From assembly GCF_900095745.1 (NCBI RefSeq), contig NZ_FMIR01000006.1:124001-188000 (forward strand): a stretch of 64,000 bases of DNA, given 5' to 3'. Below the pieces are notes generated by a model that saw only the letters and a program-made list of their open reading frames with translations, did not search any database and had not been told where the DNA came from. Source of the DNA: Microbacterium oxydans. GTDB lineage: Bacteria; Actinomycetota; Actinomycetes; Actinomycetales; Microbacteriaceae. Made by a program: the position numbers and the translations under genes. This document shows, piece by piece, positions 6,788 through 15,992 of this stretch (position 1 is its first letter; each line of letters begins with the position of its first letter).

Positions 6788-8479
6788 TCAGGGTGCCGCG
6801 CAGTAGCGCAGCTCGACCGGCGAGCCGATCGGCACGTCGCCCGGTGCGACCGACATCGAGTGTACGGTCGGGGGCTCCGTGGGAGCGCAGTCCGCCTCTT
6901 CCACGGGCACCGGCGTCAGCCCGAGGTCGGTGAGGTTCGTCGTCGCGGCCTCGACGGTCCAGCCGACGAGGTCGGTCAGCGTCACCTTGCCGCTGGCGAC
7001 GACGAGGTTGACGACGGTGTCGGGGGCGACCTCAGTCTCTGCCGCCTCGCTGGCGGAGATCACGGTGCCGGCGGCGAGACCCTTGTCGTTGCGCTGGATC
7101 ACGGTCCCGAGTTCGAGGCCGGCGGCCTTCAGCGCCTTGGTGGCATCGTCGAGGCCCATGCCTTCGATCTTCGGCACCACCACGGTCTCCACGCCCGAGG
7201 AGACGTGCACGGTGACCGTCGAGCCCTCCTCCACCGAGACTCCCGCCTCGGGGTCGGTGCGGATGACGTTGCCCTCGGTGATCTCGGAACTCGACTCGAT
7301 CACGATCTTCGCCGTCAGATCGAGCTTCGCGAGGTCGTCCTGTGCGCGCTCGGACGACACGTTCACGAGGTTGGGGATGATGCGCGAGGTGCTCGGCACC
7401 TCGGGCGGACGCATGCTGATCGTGACCACCCAGAACAGCACGGACGCCAGCAGCACCGCGAGCAGGGCGACACCGGCCCAGATCCAGGCGACCGGAGGAC
7501 CCGACTGGGTGCGGGTCATGGTGGTGTCGGAGCTGAGCTGGCGCAGCGAACGCGCGGTCTCCTGAGCCTGACGCGGGCTCGGACCGTACAGCTCGCTCGT
7601 CAGTGCACCGAGCTGCTTGCGGGTCGGCGCGATCCCGGTGACGGCGGCATCCAGGGCGGCGCGGAAGTGCGCGGCATCCGGGTACCGCTGATAGGGGTCT
7701 TTCGCGAGGGCTCGCAGGACGATCGGGTCGAGTGCGCCCGGCGCATCCTCGTTCACTTCGGTCGGCGGGATCGGGGTCTCGCTGACGTGCTGGTAGGCGA
7801 CCGCCACCGGCGACTCGCCGCGGAACGGCTGGCGGCCGGTGAGCAGCTCGTACAGCACGACACCGGTCGAGTACAGGTCGGCGCGGGCATCGACGGGCTC
7901 GCCCTTGGCCTGCTCCGGCGAGAAGTAGGCGGCGGTGCCGATGATCTGCGTGGTCTCGGCCACGGTCGACGAGGAGTCGGAGACGGCTCGGGCGATGCCG
8001 AAGTCCATCACCTTGACCTGGCCCTTGTCGGTCACCATGACGTTGCCGGGCTTGATGTCGCGGTGCACCACACCCGCGCGGTGCGAGTAGTCGAGCGCCT
8101 CGAGGATGCCGTCGACGTAGCGCACGGCGTCGGCCACCGGCACCGGTCCCTCGGAGATGATCTGCTTGAGGAGCGTGCCCTTGACGAGCTCCATCACGAT
8201 GTACGGCGGCTCGTCGGACGACGGATCATTCGACGAGGGGTCGCCGGCGTCGAACACGCGCACGATCGACGGGTGCGACATGCGTGACGCCGCCTGCGCC
8301 TCCAGGCGGAAACGGGTGCGGAAGGCGGTGTCGCGTGCCAGGTCGGGATCGAGGATCTTGATCGCGACCTCACGGCCGAGCGTCAGATCGTAGCCGCGAT
8401 AGACCTTGGCCATACCGCCATGCCCGATGAGCTCGTCGACGCGGTATCGACCCGCGATGACTCGTGGCTCTGTGGACAC
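6788..8479 (-). CDS. pknB: Serine/threonine protein kinase PknB, 563 aa
   Basis: Membrane receptor kinase that senses peptidoglycan fragments or lipid II and phosphorylates cell-wall and division proteins. The N-terminal kinase domain (12-280) has ATP-binding Lys41, catalytic HRDIKPGN (139-146) and DFG (159-161). A Thr/Ser-rich juxtamembrane region (about 305-328) leads to one transmembrane helix (331-355). About three extracellular PASTA repeats (366-563) follow. Mycobacterial PknB has four PASTA repeats, so this one is slightly shorter. It is the last gene of the fhaA-to-pknB block and lies 44 bp after pknA. Confidence 0.95.
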   Translation of the reverse strand: MSTEPRVIAGRYRVDELIGHGGMAKVYRGYDLTLGREVAIKILDPDLARDTAFRTRFRLEAQAASRMSHPSIVRVFDAGDPSSNDPSSDEPPYIVMELVKGTLLKQIISEGPVPVADAVRYVDGILEALDYSHRAGVVHRDIKPGNVMVTDKGQVKVMDFGIARAVSDSSSTVAETTQIIGTAAYFSPEQAKGEPVDARADLYSTGVVLYELLTGRQPFRGESPVAVAYQHVSETPIPPTEVNEDAPGALDPIVLRALAKDPYQRYPDAAHFRAALDAAVTGIAPTRKQLGALTSELYGPSPRQAQETARSLRQLSSDTTMTRTQSGPPVAWIWAGVALLAVLLASVLFWVVTISMRPPEVPSTSRIIPNLVNVSSERAQDDLAKLDLTAKIVIESSSEITEGNVIRTDPEAGVSVEEGSTVTVHVSSGVETVVVPKIEGMGLDDATKALKAAGLELGTVIQRNDKGLAAGTVISASEAAETEVAPDTVVNLVVASGKVTLTDLVGWTVEAATTNLTDLGLTPVPVEEADCAPTEPPTVHSMSVAPGDVPIGSPVELRYCAAP

Positions 8480-8523
8480 GTACTACCCCCTGGAAAACGA
8501 CTGCGGCTGAGCTGGATTAAAGG

Positions 8524-10269
8524 CTACCCTTCGGTGCCGCCGCCTCCGTCACCCTCGCCGGGGTCGGTCGCGGCGACGATCGGAACGGAGAGCGGCGGGG
8601 ACGCGGACGACGTGCGCTGGTCGCCACCCGAGCACATGCCCTGGTACGTGACGATCAGCTGCTGGCCCGCGGCATCAGCCACCTGAATCTGCGTGTTCCG
8701 CTGCGTCGGCTGGAAGTTCGGCCCGCCCGACACGAACGTGCCGTTCTGGAGCGAGACGACGTATCCGGAGAGCGTCGTGCCGCTCGGGCACGTGAACCCG
8801 GTGCCCCAGGAGATGGTGACGGTGCTGCCGGCGATCGGGTCACCCGTGATGGTCGGGGTGTCGGTCGGGGTCGGCAGGGCTGCGCGCGCGGCGTAGATCG
8901 TGAGGGTCATCGGCTGCGTCGTCTCGACGTTGCCGGAGGGGACCACACGGTACACCTTGCCGACGTCGCCATCGGTCGGAGCCGGGTCGCCCTCGGGGCA
9001 GGTGATCTCGCCCGTGAAGCCGGCCTCCTTGAGAGTGGATGTGGCCGTGCCGCAGTCCATCTTCACCAGGTTCAACGCGGTGACGTCGACGCGGACCACC
9101 TCGGGCGGTGGAGTCGTCGCCGGCGGCGGTGTCTGCGTCTGGGACTGCGACGGAGAAGCCGAATCCGACGGCTTCGCGTCAGGGTCACCCTGGTTCATCA
9201 GCATCGCCCACACGGCTCCGCCGAGCACGATCACCAGCAGGGCGATCAGAGCGATCAGCGGCCAGGTCCACGGGCTCTTCTTCTTCTTCTTCTCGTCCGC
9301 CGCCGCTTCGTCTGTGGGGAGCTGGGCGGTGGTGGGAAGGATGCGGGTGGTGCCGTCGTCTCCCGACGCCGTGAGCATGCGCGTCGCGTCGTCGTCGCCG
9401 GCGATCCCCCCGGTCGCGATCGCGGGAACGGCGATGGCTGCGGAGTTCAGGTCGCCGCGACGAAGCGCCTGCGCTGCGCGGGCCACCGTCGCGGACGACG
9501 AGGGGCGGTCGCTGGGCTTCTTGGCGATCATCGCCATGACGAGGTTCTGCACCGGGATCGGCACGGTCGGCGGCAGCGGCGGCGGCTGCTCGTTGATCTG
9601 CGCCATCGCGATCGCGACCTGCGACTCGCCCGTGAACGGACGCTTGCCCGCCAGGCACTCGTACGCGACGATGCCGAGCGAGTAGGTGTCGGTGGCGGGC
9701 GAGGCCGGGTGACCGGACGCCTGCTCGGGCGACAGGTACTGCACAGTGCCCATGACCTGACCGGTCGCCGTCAGCGGAACCTGATCGGCGATGCGGGCAA
9801 TGCCGAAGTCGGTGATCTTGACGCGGCCGTCGGGCGTGATCAGCAGGTTTCCCGGCTTGATGTCGCGGTGCACGAGACCGGCCGCGTGTGCGGCCTGCAG
9901 AGCGGATGCCGTCTGGGCCACGATGTCGAGCGTCTTGTCGGCGCTGAGCGCACCGTCGCGCTCGAGCACGGTCGAGAGAGCCTCGCCGGGCACGAGTTCC
10001 ATGACGAGGTAGGCGCTGCCGTTCTCCTCGCCGTAGTCGAAGACGCTGGCGATGCCCTCATGGTTCACGAGAGCAGCGTGCCGCGCTTCTGCACGGAACC
10101 GCTCGAGGAACCCGGGGTCCCCCATGTACTCGTCCTTGAGGATCTTGATCGCGACGGTACGTCCGATGACGTGATCCGTCGCTTCCCACACCTCGCCCAT
10201 GCCACCGATCGCGATACGCGACTGCAGCTCGTAACGACCACCGAACGACACACCCTGCGTCGGCCTCAT
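8524..10269 (-). CDS. pknA: Serine/threonine protein kinase, PknA position, 581 aa
   Basis: Kinase of the division/cell-wall block, partner of PknB. The kinase domain (13-270) shows GGMGEVWEA, Lys42, HRDIKPGN (134-141) and DFGIAR (154-159). A linker ends in a lysine run before the single transmembrane helix (335-357). Unlike mycobacterial PknA, it has a long extracellular part: a Pro/Ser/Thr linker, one PASTA-like domain with a cysteine pair (about 395-460) and a beta-rich Ig-like domain with two cysteines (about 470-560), then a Gly/Glu tail. The ATG at 10269 overlaps the pbpA stop (ATGA) and sets the start; the frame upstream of it is shadow. Confidence 0.92.
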   Translation of the reverse strand: MRPTQGVSFGGRYELQSRIAIGGMGEVWEATDHVIGRTVAIKILKDEYMGDPGFLERFRAEARHAALVNHEGIASVFDYGEENGSAYLVMELVPGEALSTVLERDGALSADKTLDIVAQTASALQAAHAAGLVHRDIKPGNLLITPDGRVKITDFGIARIADQVPLTATGQVMGTVQYLSPEQASGHPASPATDTYSLGIVAYECLAGKRPFTGESQVAIAMAQINEQPPPLPPTVPIPVQNLVMAMIAKKPSDRPSSSATVARAAQALRRGDLNSAAIAVPAIATGGIAGDDDATRMLTASGDDGTTRILPTTAQLPTDEAAADEKKKKKSPWTWPLIALIALLVIVLGGAVWAMLMNQGDPDAKPSDSASPSQSQTQTPPPATTPPPEVVRVDVTALNLVKMDCGTATSTLKEAGFTGEITCPEGDPAPTDGDVGKVYRVVPSGNVETTQPMTLTIYAARAALPTPTDTPTITGDPIAGSTVTISWGTGFTCPSGTTLSGYVVSLQNGTFVSGGPNFQPTQRNTQIQVADAAGQQLIVTYQGMCSGGDQRTSSASPPLSVPIVAATDPGEGDGGGGTEG

Positions 10270-11720
10270 CTGCCCAGCACCGCCTCTATGACCTTCTTCG
10301 CAATCGGAGCGGCGATGGTGTCGCCACTGCCTGATTGTCCCTGTCCGCCGCCGTCTTCGACGACGACCGCTACTGCGACCGCGGGGTCGTCCGCCGGCGC
10401 GAAGCCGGTGAACCACAACGTGTGCGGCCTGTTTCCGTTCTCTGCGGTGCCCGTCTTACCGGCCACGTCGATCCCGTCTATTCTTGCACCCTGGGCCGCG
10501 CCCGTAGCGACGCTGGCCACCATCGACGCGGTCACGTCGTTGGCGACATCGGCTTCCATCGCACGGCCGAACTCGCTGTCCTGGAAGGCCTCGATCACCG
10601 ACAGATCGTTCCCGATCACGGCATCCACCATCCGCGGGTTCATCACGACCCCGTCATTCGCGAGACCCGCCGACACCATGGCCATCTGCAGGGGGGTCGC
10701 GGTGACCTTGCCCTGACCGAATCCGGTGAGCGCGGTCTGCGCGTCGTCGAGGGCGCGGGGGTAGCTGGAGGCGGTCGATTCCAGCGGAGTCTCGAAGGAC
10801 TTGTTGAAACCGAGCTTCTCGGCCATCTCGCGGATCGTGTCGTCGCCGAGCTCGACGGCGAGCTCCGCCATCGGGATGTTGCAGCTGAGCCGGATGGCCT
10901 CGGCGATCGTGACCGTGGCGCCCGGCCCGCACTTGCCGCCCCAGGCGTTCGACACCCGATTGGAAGAGCCGGGGAGGGTGTACGAGATGGGGTTCGGCAG
11001 TGTCGACTGCGGGGTCCAGTTCCCGCTGGCGTACGCGGCCGCCGCGACGACCACCTTGAAGGTCGATCCCGGCGGGTTGAGGTCGCCGGCGATCGCGCGG
11101 TTGGACAGCGGCTTGCCGGGGTCGGCCACGAGCTGATCGTAGGTGGCGTTCGCGGCATCCGCGTCGTGCGTCGCCATCTGATTCGTGTCGAAACCGGGCG
11201 TGGAGACCATGGCGAGGATGCGTCCGGTCTTCGGATCCATCGCGACGACGGCACCCTGCAGCCCGTCGAGTGCTTCGTAGGCGGCGCGCTGAGCCGCCGT
11301 GTTCAGCGACAGCTCCACGCTGTAACCGCGCTGCGGCTGGCCGGAGATGATGCGCTCGACCTCGGCGAGCAGGGCGTTGGCGCCCGTGCCCGAGAGTTCG
11401 GCGTTCATGGCGCGCTCGATGCCCGTGCGCGAGTCGAGCGCCGCGTTGAAGTAGCCGGTGACCGGCGCCCACATCGCGGCGTCCGTGTAGACGCGCTGGA
11501 ACTGGTACCTGTCGTCGCTCGGCACGGAGTTGGCGATGGTGGCGCCGTCGACGATGATCGCGCCGCGCTGGATCTCGTAGCTGTCGAGGCGCGTGCGCTT
11601 GTTGTGGCTGTTCTGGGCCAGGGCATCGGCCTCGACGACCTGGATCCAGCTGGTCGCGGCGAACAGGGCGATGAACATGAACAGCATCACGATGCTGAGG
11701 CGGCGGAGCTCTCGCGTCAT
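10266..11720 (-). CDS. pbpA: Class B penicillin-binding protein PbpA (transpeptidase), 484 aa
   Basis: Cross-links peptidoglycan; class B PBPs pair with a SEDS glycosyltransferase. It has an N-terminal membrane anchor (8-28), a PBP dimer-like region and a transpeptidase domain. The active-site motifs are Ser219-T-F-Lys222 (in PPGSTFK), Ser279-C-Asn281 and Lys422-T-G. The length fits mycobacterial PbpA. Four-base ATGA overlaps link it to rodA upstream and pknA downstream, so production of enzyme, partner and kinase is coupled. Confidence 0.96.
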   Translation of the reverse strand: MTRELRRLSIVMLFMFIALFAATSWIQVVEADALAQNSHNKRTRLDSYEIQRGAIIVDGATIANSVPSDDRYQFQRVYTDAAMWAPVTGYFNAALDSRTGIERAMNAELSGTGANALLAEVERIISGQPQRGYSVELSLNTAAQRAAYEALDGLQGAVVAMDPKTGRILAMVSTPGFDTNQMATHDADAANATYDQLVADPGKPLSNRAIAGDLNPPGSTFKVVVAAAAYASGNWTPQSTLPNPISYTLPGSSNRVSNAWGGKCGPGATVTIAEAIRLSCNIPMAELAVELGDDTIREMAEKLGFNKSFETPLESTASSYPRALDDAQTALTGFGQGKVTATPLQMAMVSAGLANDGVVMNPRMVDAVIGNDLSVIEAFQDSEFGRAMEADVANDVTASMVASVATGAAQGARIDGIDVAGKTGTAENGNRPHTLWFTGFAPADDPAVAVAVVVEDGGGQGQSGSGDTIAAPIAKKVIEAVLGR

Positions 11721-13102
11721 CCGATCACGACCCTCGGTTGGCGGCGGACGCCGTCGGAGATGCGCAGCAGCAGCGCCACGATGAGCCAGTTGGCCACGAG
11801 CGACGATCCGCCGGCGGCGAGGAACGGGGTGGTCAGGCCGGTCAGCGGGATCAGCCGGGTGACGCCACCGACCATGATGAACACCTGCAGCGCGATGGTG
11901 AACGAGAGGCCGGTGGCGAGCAGCTTGCCGAAGTCGTCCTGACCGGCGAGACCGATGCGCATGCCGCGGCTGACGAAGACCATGTAGAGGCAGAGGATGG
12001 CGAACAGCCCGATCAGGCCGAGCTCTTCACCGAGGCTGGTGATGATGTAGTCGCTGTGCGCGAGCGGCGTGACCTCTGGGCGTCCCTGGCCCCAGCCGGT
12101 GCCGATGAGTCCGCCGCGGGCGAGCCCGAACAGGCCCTGCATGGGCTGATAACCCGCTCCGTCGGGGTCGACCTGGTTCGCGTCGAACAGGAACAGCCAG
12201 TTGATGAAGCGGCCGTGCACGTAGCTCAGGATCTGCGTCGCGACCGCCACGCCGGCGACCACGAGTCCGAGGCCGATGAGGACCCAGCTGGTCTTCCCCG
12301 TGGCGACGTAGAGCATCGCGACGAACATGCCGAAGATCAGGGTTCCGGTGCCGAGGTCGCGCTGGAAGACGATGATCCCGAGCGAGATGAGCCAGACCAC
12401 GAGGACCGGTCCCAGTTCCCGCATGCGGGGCCAGGTGATGCCGAGAACCCTCTTGCCGACCGACGTGAGACTCTCGCGGGTGCGCACGAGGTAGCCGGCG
12501 AAGAAGATCGCGAGACAGATCTTCGCGAGCTCGCCCGGCTGGAAGGCGAAGACGCCACCCAGCGACACCCAGACGGCCGCGTTCGCGTCGTCGATGCGCA
12601 GACCGGGGACGAACGGGAGCAGCAGGAGCACGATTCCGGCGAGACCGAAGATGTAGGTGTACCGGAACAGGATCCGATAGTTGCGCAGCAGGATCACGAC
12701 CGCGATGGCACCTGCGAGGGAGATCGCGGTCCAGGCCAGCTGCTTGGTGGAGTAGGCGTCCCAGCCGGTGTTCTTGAAGGCGATGTCGATGCGGTAGATC
12801 ATCGCGATGCCGAGGCCGCTGAGCAGTGTCGCGATCGGCAGGACGAACGGATCCGCATCGGCGGCGACGAAACGCAGCACGATGTGCAGGGCGAAGGCGA
12901 GGGCCGCGAGGCCGCCGCCGATCGCGAGGATCATCGGGTCGATCACACCGAGTGCGCCCAGTTGGACGAGAGCGAGGGCGGCGCCGCTCATCGCGCACGC
13001 GAACAGCAGCAGCCAGAACTCGCGGTTGCGCTGCGTCTGCGGCATCCGGAGCCGCTTGAGGGCCTTGATGACGGTGGTGTCGGCCTGCAGGTCGGTGCTC
13101 AT
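11717..13102 (-). CDS. rodA: SEDS-family glycosyltransferase RodA/FtsW, 461 aa
   Basis: Polymerises lipid II into glycan strands, working with PbpA. About 12 transmembrane segments are visible. The family signature region in the last third is present (GGLIGTGWGQGRPEVTPLAHSDYI, with the conserved Asp and the LGEELGLIG segment). Gene position next to pbpA identifies it as the RodA of this locus rather than the divisional FtsW. It is coupled by ATGA overlaps at both ends, to pstP upstream and pbpA downstream. Confidence 0.95.
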   Translation of the reverse strand: MSTDLQADTTVIKALKRLRMPQTQRNREFWLLLFACAMSGAALALVQLGALGVIDPMILAIGGGLAALAFALHIVLRFVAADADPFVLPIATLLSGLGIAMIYRIDIAFKNTGWDAYSTKQLAWTAISLAGAIAVVILLRNYRILFRYTYIFGLAGIVLLLLPFVPGLRIDDANAAVWVSLGGVFAFQPGELAKICLAIFFAGYLVRTRESLTSVGKRVLGITWPRMRELGPVLVVWLISLGIIVFQRDLGTGTLIFGMFVAMLYVATGKTSWVLIGLGLVVAGVAVATQILSYVHGRFINWLFLFDANQVDPDGAGYQPMQGLFGLARGGLIGTGWGQGRPEVTPLAHSDYIITSLGEELGLIGLFAILCLYMVFVSRGMRIGLAGQDDFGKLLATGLSFTIALQVFIMVGGVTRLIPLTGLTTPFLAAGGSSLVANWLIVALLLRISDGVRRQPRVVIG

Positions 13103-14409
13103 CCCTCACCTCCCGCGGGGGTTGCGGTCGGTGCCGGTGTCGGCAGCGGGGTCGGCAGTGGCGTCTGCTCGATCACGTTCGCGTCGGCGCCCGCCCGCAG
13201 GCGGTCGACGATCGCCATCGCGTCGGCCAGCGAGCGCGCGTTGATCGTGCGCTCGACGGATGCCCGCTGATACTGCGGGAGGTTCGCGAGGAGGATGTCG
13301 GTGTCCTCGATCGGGGTCGACAGCGTGATCGGGCCGATGTTCTGCTGCACGCCCTGGAAGATCACGACGCTGTCGTCGTCGGCGCCGATGAAGTAGCGGG
13401 TCTGGGTCCAGCTGTACGCGGCGAAGGCGGCCACGACGAGCATCGCGACGACCAGGAGCGCACCGGCGATCCAGCCCGCCCGGCGGCGCTTCGCGCGACG
13501 CCGATCTTCTTCGATGAGCTCCTCGAGGTACTCGGGGGCTGGCTCGAAGTGGCTGGGCTCGTTCGCGGCCTGTCGCACCGGGTGCAGCCAGTTTCCGCGC
13601 GGCGGGCGCACCGGCGGGACGTAGACGCCGTCGGGGTTCGACGCGGAACCTACGATCGTGGGGGTGCCGGAGTGGATCGGATGCTGTCCGCCGACGTCGA
13701 CCAGCACGATGGTGACGTTGTCGGGGGCCCCGCCGTCGAGCGCCTGCTTGAGGAGGTAGTCCGCCGTGCGGCCGGGTGCGACACCGAGCTGCATCGCCTT
13801 GAGGATGCGTGTCTCGTCGACCACGCCGGAGAGACCGTCGGAGCAGAGCAGCCACCGGTCGCCGGGCTGCGTGTGCATGACGAACATGTCGAGCTCGGGG
13901 TCGGCATCCATGTCGCTGAGAACGCGCATGAGGACCGAGCGGCGCGGGTGGTAGCGCGCCTCCTCCGGGGTGATCCGACCGGAGTCGACCAGGCGCTGCA
14001 CGAAGGTGTGGTCGGCGGTGATCTGGGTCAGCGCGTCGTCGCGATACAGGTAGATGCGCGAGTCGCCGATGTGGCCGATGACCGCGTATTCGTCGACCAT
14101 GATGATCGCGCTGACGGTGGTGCCGAGGCCGGCGAGTTCGGGACGCTCCTTCGCGGCGCGGATGAGATCGCCCGCGGCGGTCGTCGCGGCGGCCTGCAGC
14201 GAAGCCTGCGCGTCTTCGACCGAGGAGTAGCCCTGGTCGAGGGGCTGCAGTCGCTGGATCGCGATGCTCGAGGCGACGTCTCCACCGGCGTGGCCGCCCA
14301 TGCCGTCGGCGACGGCGAACAGGTTCGCTCCGGAGTACCCGGAGTCCTGGTTGTTGGAGCGGATCTTCCCGGTGTGGGAGATCGCGACGCTCGAGCCTTC
14401 GAAGACCAT
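13099..14409 (-). CDS. pstP: PP2C-family protein phosphatase PstP, 436 aa
   Basis: Dephosphorylates targets of PknA and PknB. The cytoplasmic PP2C domain (about 1-240) has the metal-binding motifs ADGMGGH (35-40), GLGTTVSA, GDSR (IGHIGDSRIYL), CSDGLSG and DNVTIVLVD. A basic segment precedes the transmembrane helix (about 308-331), followed by a short external domain and a proline/threonine-rich tail. Length and topology fit mycobacterial PstP. It begins 7 bp after fhaB and overlaps rodA by ATGA. Confidence 0.95.
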   Translation of the reverse strand: MVFEGSSVAISHTGKIRSNNQDSGYSGANLFAVADGMGGHAGGDVASSIAIQRLQPLDQGYSSVEDAQASLQAAATTAAGDLIRAAKERPELAGLGTTVSAIIMVDEYAVIGHIGDSRIYLYRDDALTQITADHTFVQRLVDSGRITPEEARYHPRRSVLMRVLSDMDADPELDMFVMHTQPGDRWLLCSDGLSGVVDETRILKAMQLGVAPGRTADYLLKQALDGGAPDNVTIVLVDVGGQHPIHSGTPTIVGSASNPDGVYVPPVRPPRGNWLHPVRQAANEPSHFEPAPEYLEELIEEDRRRAKRRRAGWIAGALLVVAMLVVAAFAAYSWTQTRYFIGADDDSVVIFQGVQQNIGPITLSTPIEDTDILLANLPQYQRASVERTINARSLADAMAIVDRLRAGADANVIEQTPLPTPLPTPAPTATPAGGEG

Positions 14410-14416
14410 GCCGGGG

Positions 14417-14938
14417 TCAGGCTCGCAGCTCGAAGGTCGTGGCGCCCACCTTGATGGGGGTGCCGAGCGAGAGGGCGACCGGTGAGCCCGACACGCGCTG
14501 GCCCGCGACGAAGGTGCCGTTGGTCGAGTCGAGGTCCTGGATCGCCCAGCTGTCGCCGCGCAGCATCAGGCGCGCGTGGTGGCTGGATGTGTAGTCGTCG
14601 CGGATCACGAGAGCCGACTCGCTGGAGCGGCCGATCGTCAGCGAGTCGGCGCTGAGAGGCAGTTCGAGGCCTGCCTTGGGGCCGGAGGTGATGACCAGGC
14701 GCTTCGCGGTCGCGACGGTGGCAGGTCCCGTCGACGGGCGGGCGGATGCCGGCCTCGCCGCGGGGGTCGGAGCCGGTGCTGCCGCAGGAGCAGGAGCGCC
14801 CGTGGACGCCTCGGCGGGGAGCTTGCGCACACGCACGCCGAACAGGTCGGCGCGGAGCGAGTACACGACGCCGAAAACGAAGAACCACATCAGGACGAGG
14901 AACCCGATGCGGAGAAGGAGGAGGATCAGTTCACTCAA
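14417..14938 (-). CDS. fhaB: FHA-domain protein FhaB, 173 aa
   Basis: Phosphothreonine-binding adaptor for the PknA/PknB system; the mycobacterial homologue FhaB/FipA works with division proteins. A hydrophobic N-terminal helix (about 2-24) anchors the protein, an Ala/Pro linker follows, and the FHA domain covers about 85-173. It has the canonical GRS (binding Arg), SSxxH and N-GT motifs (LTIGRSSES, SSHHARL, LDSTNGTF). The TTG start at 14938 was chosen because it overlaps the fhaA stop (TTGA, 14935-14938) and yields the expected hydrophobic start LSELILLLLRI. Confidence 0.9.
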   Translation of the reverse strand: MSELILLLLRIGFLVLMWFFVFGVVYSLRADLFGVRVRKLPAEASTGAPAPAAAPAPTPAARPASARPSTGPATVATAKRLVITSGPKAGLELPLSADSLTIGRSSESALVIRDDYTSSHHARLMLRGDSWAIQDLDSTNGTFVAGQRVSGSPVALSLGTPIKVGATTFELRA

Positions 14939-15660
14939 CCGAGGGCTCCGAACGCTCGGGTGGCGTCGTCGCCGCGTGGCGCGGGGCGCGACGGGCTGGC
15001 CACGGGGACGATCCGGAACACCAGGTCGGTACGTCCGATGGTGATGGTGGTGTCGGTGGGGAGGGCGGCCTCGCGGAGCTTCTGGCCGTTGACCTTGGTG
15101 CCGTTCGTGGAGCCGAGGTCGCGCATCATGGCGCGCTCGCCGTCCCACAGGATCTCGGCGTGCTTGCGGCTCGATCCGGCGTCCGCGATCGTGATGTCGG
15201 CATCCGTCCCCCGGCCGATGACCGTGCGGGCGCGGTTGATCGAGAGACGACGGCCGTCGACGTCGACCACGGCCTGCCAGCTCACCCGGCCCTCGACCGT
15301 GCCCGAGTTCACGCGCACGGTTCCCGTGGCGACCTTGTCGTCGGCTTCGAGGTTGATCGACAGCGGGCCGGAGAAGCTGTACCCCTGTGCTTTGGCGTGC
15401 TTGGTCAGCAGCGCGAGCAGCTCATCGGTGAGGGCTCCGCCGAGTCCGCGCATCCGCTCCGCGTCGTCGGGGCTGAGGCGCACGACGAAACTGTTGGGCG
15501 CGATGATGCGATCGCGGCTCACGACCGCCGCCTTCGTGTCGGCCTCGCGGCGGAGCGCCGAAGCGATCTCCACCGGCTGAATGCCGCTGCGGAAGGTCTT
15601 CGCGAACGCGCTGTTGACTGCGCGCTCGAGACCCTTCTCAAAGCTGTCAAGTAGTCCCAC
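14935..15660 (-). CDS. fhaA: DUF3662 and FHA-domain protein FhaA, 241 aa
   Basis: Phosphothreonine-recognition adaptor; mycobacterial FhaA binds phosphorylated MviN and regulates peptidoglycan synthesis. The N-terminal DUF3662 domain (1-120, starting VGLLDSFEKGLERAVNSAF) and the C-terminal FHA domain (about 155-225, with VIGRG, SSRKHAEI and LGSTNGTKVNG) are both intact. The mycobacterial protein has a long linker between them. Here it is short, so the whole protein is about half as long. The GTG at 15660 is preceded by GAGGAG at good spacing and is the first gene of the block. Confidence 0.92.
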   Translation of the reverse strand: MGLLDSFEKGLERAVNSAFAKTFRSGIQPVEIASALRREADTKAAVVSRDRIIAPNSFVVRLSPDDAERMRGLGGALTDELLALLTKHAKAQGYSFSGPLSINLEADDKVATGTVRVNSGTVEGRVSWQAVVDVDGRRLSINRARTVIGRGTDADITIADAGSSRKHAEILWDGERAMMRDLGSTNGTKVNGQKLREAALPTDTTITIGRTDLVFRIVPVASPSRPAPRGDDATRAFGALG

Positions 15661-15805
15661 TGGGCTCCTCTGGCATGCCGACCGGTAGACACATCGTAGC
15701 CAGGTGACCTGGGGGAACGCCGCCGATCGGGGTTCCGGGGTGTGCATCAGGGGGTGAAATCGCGTGATATCTTTGGAAAGTTGAGTTCTTCGGAACGACA
15801 CACTC

Positions 15806-15888
15806 GCGCGAGTGGCGGAATGGTAGACGCGCTGGCTTCAGGTGCCAGTGTCCGTAAGGACGTGGGGGTTCAAGTCCCCCCTCGCGCA
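15806..15888 (+). tRNA. tRNA-Leu (anticodon CAG)
   Basis: The acceptor stem GCGCGAG (15806-15812) pairs perfectly with CTCGCGC (15881-15887). The anticodon stem CTGGC/GCCAG encloses TTCAGGT, with CAG at 15839-15841. A long variable arm (TGTCC-GTAA-GGACG) marks a class II tRNA, and the T arm GGGGGTTCAAGTCCCCC is perfect. CCA is not encoded. It reads the CUG codon, the main leucine codon of this genome. It lies beside fhaA as in mycobacteria. Confidence 0.97.
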
Positions 15889-15901
15889 CAGCGAATGACA
15901 G

Positions 15902-15929
15902 AAGGCCGGGCCCAGAGGGTTCGGCCTTT
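15902..15929 (+). terminator. Terminator downstream of tRNA-Leu
   Basis: AAGGCCG (15902-15908) pairs with CGGCCTT (15922-15928), followed by T. It lies 13 bp after the tRNA 3' end. Confidence 0.6.
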
Positions 15930-15940
15930 GTCATTCTGAT

Positions 15941-15974
15941 GAAGGCCCGGTTCCCTTGAGGGCACCGGGCCTTC
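15941..15974. terminator. Bidirectional hairpin after ribokinase-like gene
   Basis: A perfect 11-bp stem (GAAGGCCCGGT and its complement) with a 12-nt loop lies 18 bp beyond the stop codon of the minus-strand ribokinase-like gene. It also faces the tRNA. Confidence 0.7.
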
Positions 15975-15992
15975 TCCGTCTCCGGGCGTCGC

